DNA of 64,000 bases from contig NZ_FUYB01000002.1 of the NCBI RefSeq assembly GCF_900167255.1, positions 1-64,000 on the forward strand, given 5' to 3'. A model generated the notes under the pieces. It made no database searches and was not told where the DNA came from. It saw only the letters and a list, made by a program, of their open reading frames with translations. Below, one piece after another: positions 62,863 to 64,000 of the stretch (within the stretch, counting starts at the first letter, position 1; each line of letters starts with the position of its first letter). The DNA is from Thiothrix eikelboomii. GTDB taxonomy: Bacteria; Pseudomonadota; Gammaproteobacteria; Thiotrichales; Thiotrichaceae. The translations under genes were made by a program, and so were the position numbers.

Positions 62863-63945
62863 ATGGAAAGACGTAAGTTTATTCAACAGGCGGGTCTAGC
62901 AGGTATTCTAGCCACTGGCATAGCACCTGCAGTAAGGGCAGAAAGCCCCGCTATTCGTTGGCGTTTGGCGTCTAGCTTCCCAAAAACACTGGACACCATT
63001 TATGGCGCAGCGGAGACCTTCGCTGCCAAAGTTAAAGAAATGTCCGGTGGGAAGTTTGAGATTTCTGTCCATCCGGGTGGCGAGCTGATGCCTCCTTTCG
63101 GTGTCGTCGATGGTGTACAGCAAGGTACCGTCGAATGTGCCCATACTGCGCCTTACTATTTCTTTGGTAAGGATGAAACCTTTGCAATGGATTGCGCCAT
63201 TCCATTTGGCTTGAACTCGCGCCAAATGAATGCATGGTTCTATGATGGCAATGGCCTAAGCTTGTTCCGTGAGTTTTACAAAAATTACAATATTGTTAAC
63301 TTCCCTATGGGCAATACGGGTGCACAAATGGGTGGTTGGTATCGCAAAGAAGTCAAGAGTCTTGAGGATATCAAGGGTCTGAAAATGCGGATCGGTGGTT
63401 TTGGTGGCAAAGTCCTAGAGCGGATTGGTGGTGTACCTCAAAACATTCCGGGCGGCGAAATTTACCAAGCGCTCGAAAAAGGTACGATTGATGCGACCGA
63501 ATGGGTTGGCCCTTATGATGACCAAAAACTTGGTTTCCACAAGGTAACTAAAAACTATGTTTACCCAGCTTGGTGGGAAGGTGGTCCACAATTAGTACTG
63601 TATGTCAATAGTAAGGCATTTGAAGGCTTATCTGCCGAAAACAAAGCCATCATCCAAGCCGCCTCTACCTATGCGCATGTCGAAATGCAGGCAAGATACG
63701 ATTCCCGTAACCCCAAAGCAATCAAAGAGCTGATTGCAGAAGGCGTAACCCTGCAACAAATGCCAAAAGATATTATGGATGCGGCCTTCAAAGCAGCGGA
63801 AGAGCTGTATGCTGAACTCTCAGAAAAGAATGCCAACTGGAAGAAAATTTACACGGACTTCGCTGCTTTCCGCCGGGATGCTAACCAGTGGTTTAGGGTA
63901 ACTGAATTTGGCTTTGACAGTTATATGCAGTCACAGAAGCTTTAA
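62863..63945 (+). CDS. TRAP substrate-binding protein (DctP/TakP-like), Tat-exported
   Basis: A 360-residue periplasmic binding protein. The N-terminus MERRKFIQQAGLAGILATG is a twin-arginine signal, cleaved near AVRAES. DctP-type marks follow: WRLASSFPKTLDTIYGAAE, SVHPGGELMPPFGVVDGVQQG, LKMRIGGFGGKVLERIGGVPQNIPGGEIYQALEKGTIDATEWVGPYDD near 175-222 with the conserved substrate-binding Arg. The last motif is like the TakP branch, which binds 2-oxo acids as sodium-bridged complexes. ATG 62863 has GAGGAG upstream; the in-frame TTG at 62842 is weaker. Genes are ordered Q, M, P in one operon. The ligand is inferred from family only. Confidence 0.92.
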   Translation: MERRKFIQQAGLAGILATGIAPAVRAESPAIRWRLASSFPKTLDTIYGAAETFAAKVKEMSGGKFEISVHPGGELMPPFGVVDGVQQGTVECAHTAPYYFFGKDETFAMDCAIPFGLNSRQMNAWFYDGNGLSLFREFYKNYNIVNFPMGNTGAQMGGWYRKEVKSLEDIKGLKMRIGGFGGKVLERIGGVPQNIPGGEIYQALEKGTIDATEWVGPYDDQKLGFHKVTKNYVYPAWWEGGPQLVLYVNSKAFEGLSAENKAIIQAASTYAHVEMQARYDSRNPKAIKELIAEGVTLQQMPKDIMDAAFKAAEELYAELSEKNANWKKIYTDFAAFRRDANQWFRVTEFGFDSYMQSQKL

Positions 63946-64000
63946 TGTGGTGTCAAAATCACCCGTAGCTTAAGCTAATCAGCCACTAGCTTGGCCTTAC

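Noticed and set aside
63946-64000. A further gene or terminator after the TRAP binding protein
   Set aside because: Only 55 bases remain and no hairpin or start is visible.

Overview
The window looks like chromosomal DNA of a gammaproteobacterial sulfur oxidiser, most likely a Thiothrix/Thiolinea-type filamentous member of the Thiotrichales. The pointers are a DsrS-like protein, a polyhydroxybutyrate module (phasin and acetoacetyl-CoA reductase), gammaproteobacterial gene pairs (nagZ next to methylthioinosine phosphorylase, bioH-bioC, a PA-type asd) and very large secreted surface proteins. This placement is inference from gene content; no rRNA or tRNA gene was seen.

Layout. 1-1740 (minus): the N-terminal 580 residues of a GC-rich SEFIR-STAND ATPase that runs off the left edge. 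1912-9703: ordinary metabolism (GMC oxidoreductase, NagZ, MTIP/MTAP family, YgfX-like, DsrS, M20 amidohydrolase, Asd). 9614-26600 (all minus): GcvR, then a corrinoid/folate C1 gene set: MttB-like methyltransferase, corrinoid protein, DUF1638, a small 'virulence factor' family protein, MetV-like Zn protein, MTHFR, MtgA-like methyltransferase, ASKHA/2Fe-2S reactivator, hydantoinase-like protein and a GFA enzyme. This set is split into two transcription units by a 5.5-kb RHS toxin/ankyrin module bracketed by a repeated terminator element. Both halves have the same promoter/operator layout (TTGACT, 17 bp, TAAYAT, with a TetR-type palindrome over the -35), so they appear to remain one regulon. 26773-30228: phasin, bioC, bioH, plsY and a YdjM-like membrane protein.

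30369-49809 is the most unusual part: four secreted DUF11-type proteins (174, 995, 877 and 1803 aa) around a 2065-aa protein that joins DUF11 and SdrD-like modules to an internal OmpA peptidoglycan-binding domain and a C-terminal outer-membrane barrel. Several share related N-terminal and C-terminal modules. A frameshifted calcium-binding adhesin remnant lies inside the cluster. I propose this as a candidate undescribed envelope/surface assembly, such as a sheath, holdfast or appendage.

49974-59102: a DEAD-box helicase with a long low-complexity tail, then the Anbu proteasome-like peptidase and its usual partners (transglutaminase/DUF2126, alpha-E, circularly permuted ATP-grasp). 59373-63945: acetoacetyl-CoA reductase and a three-gene TRAP transporter (DctQ, DctM, Tat-exported TakP-like binding protein) behind a duplicated promoter with FadR/PdhR-type palindromes.

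Plausible joint function: methyl groups from a quaternary or tertiary amine enter folate C1 metabolism through the corrinoid system and are oxidised by MTHFR working in reverse. All product names come from reading motifs by eye; no database search was run.
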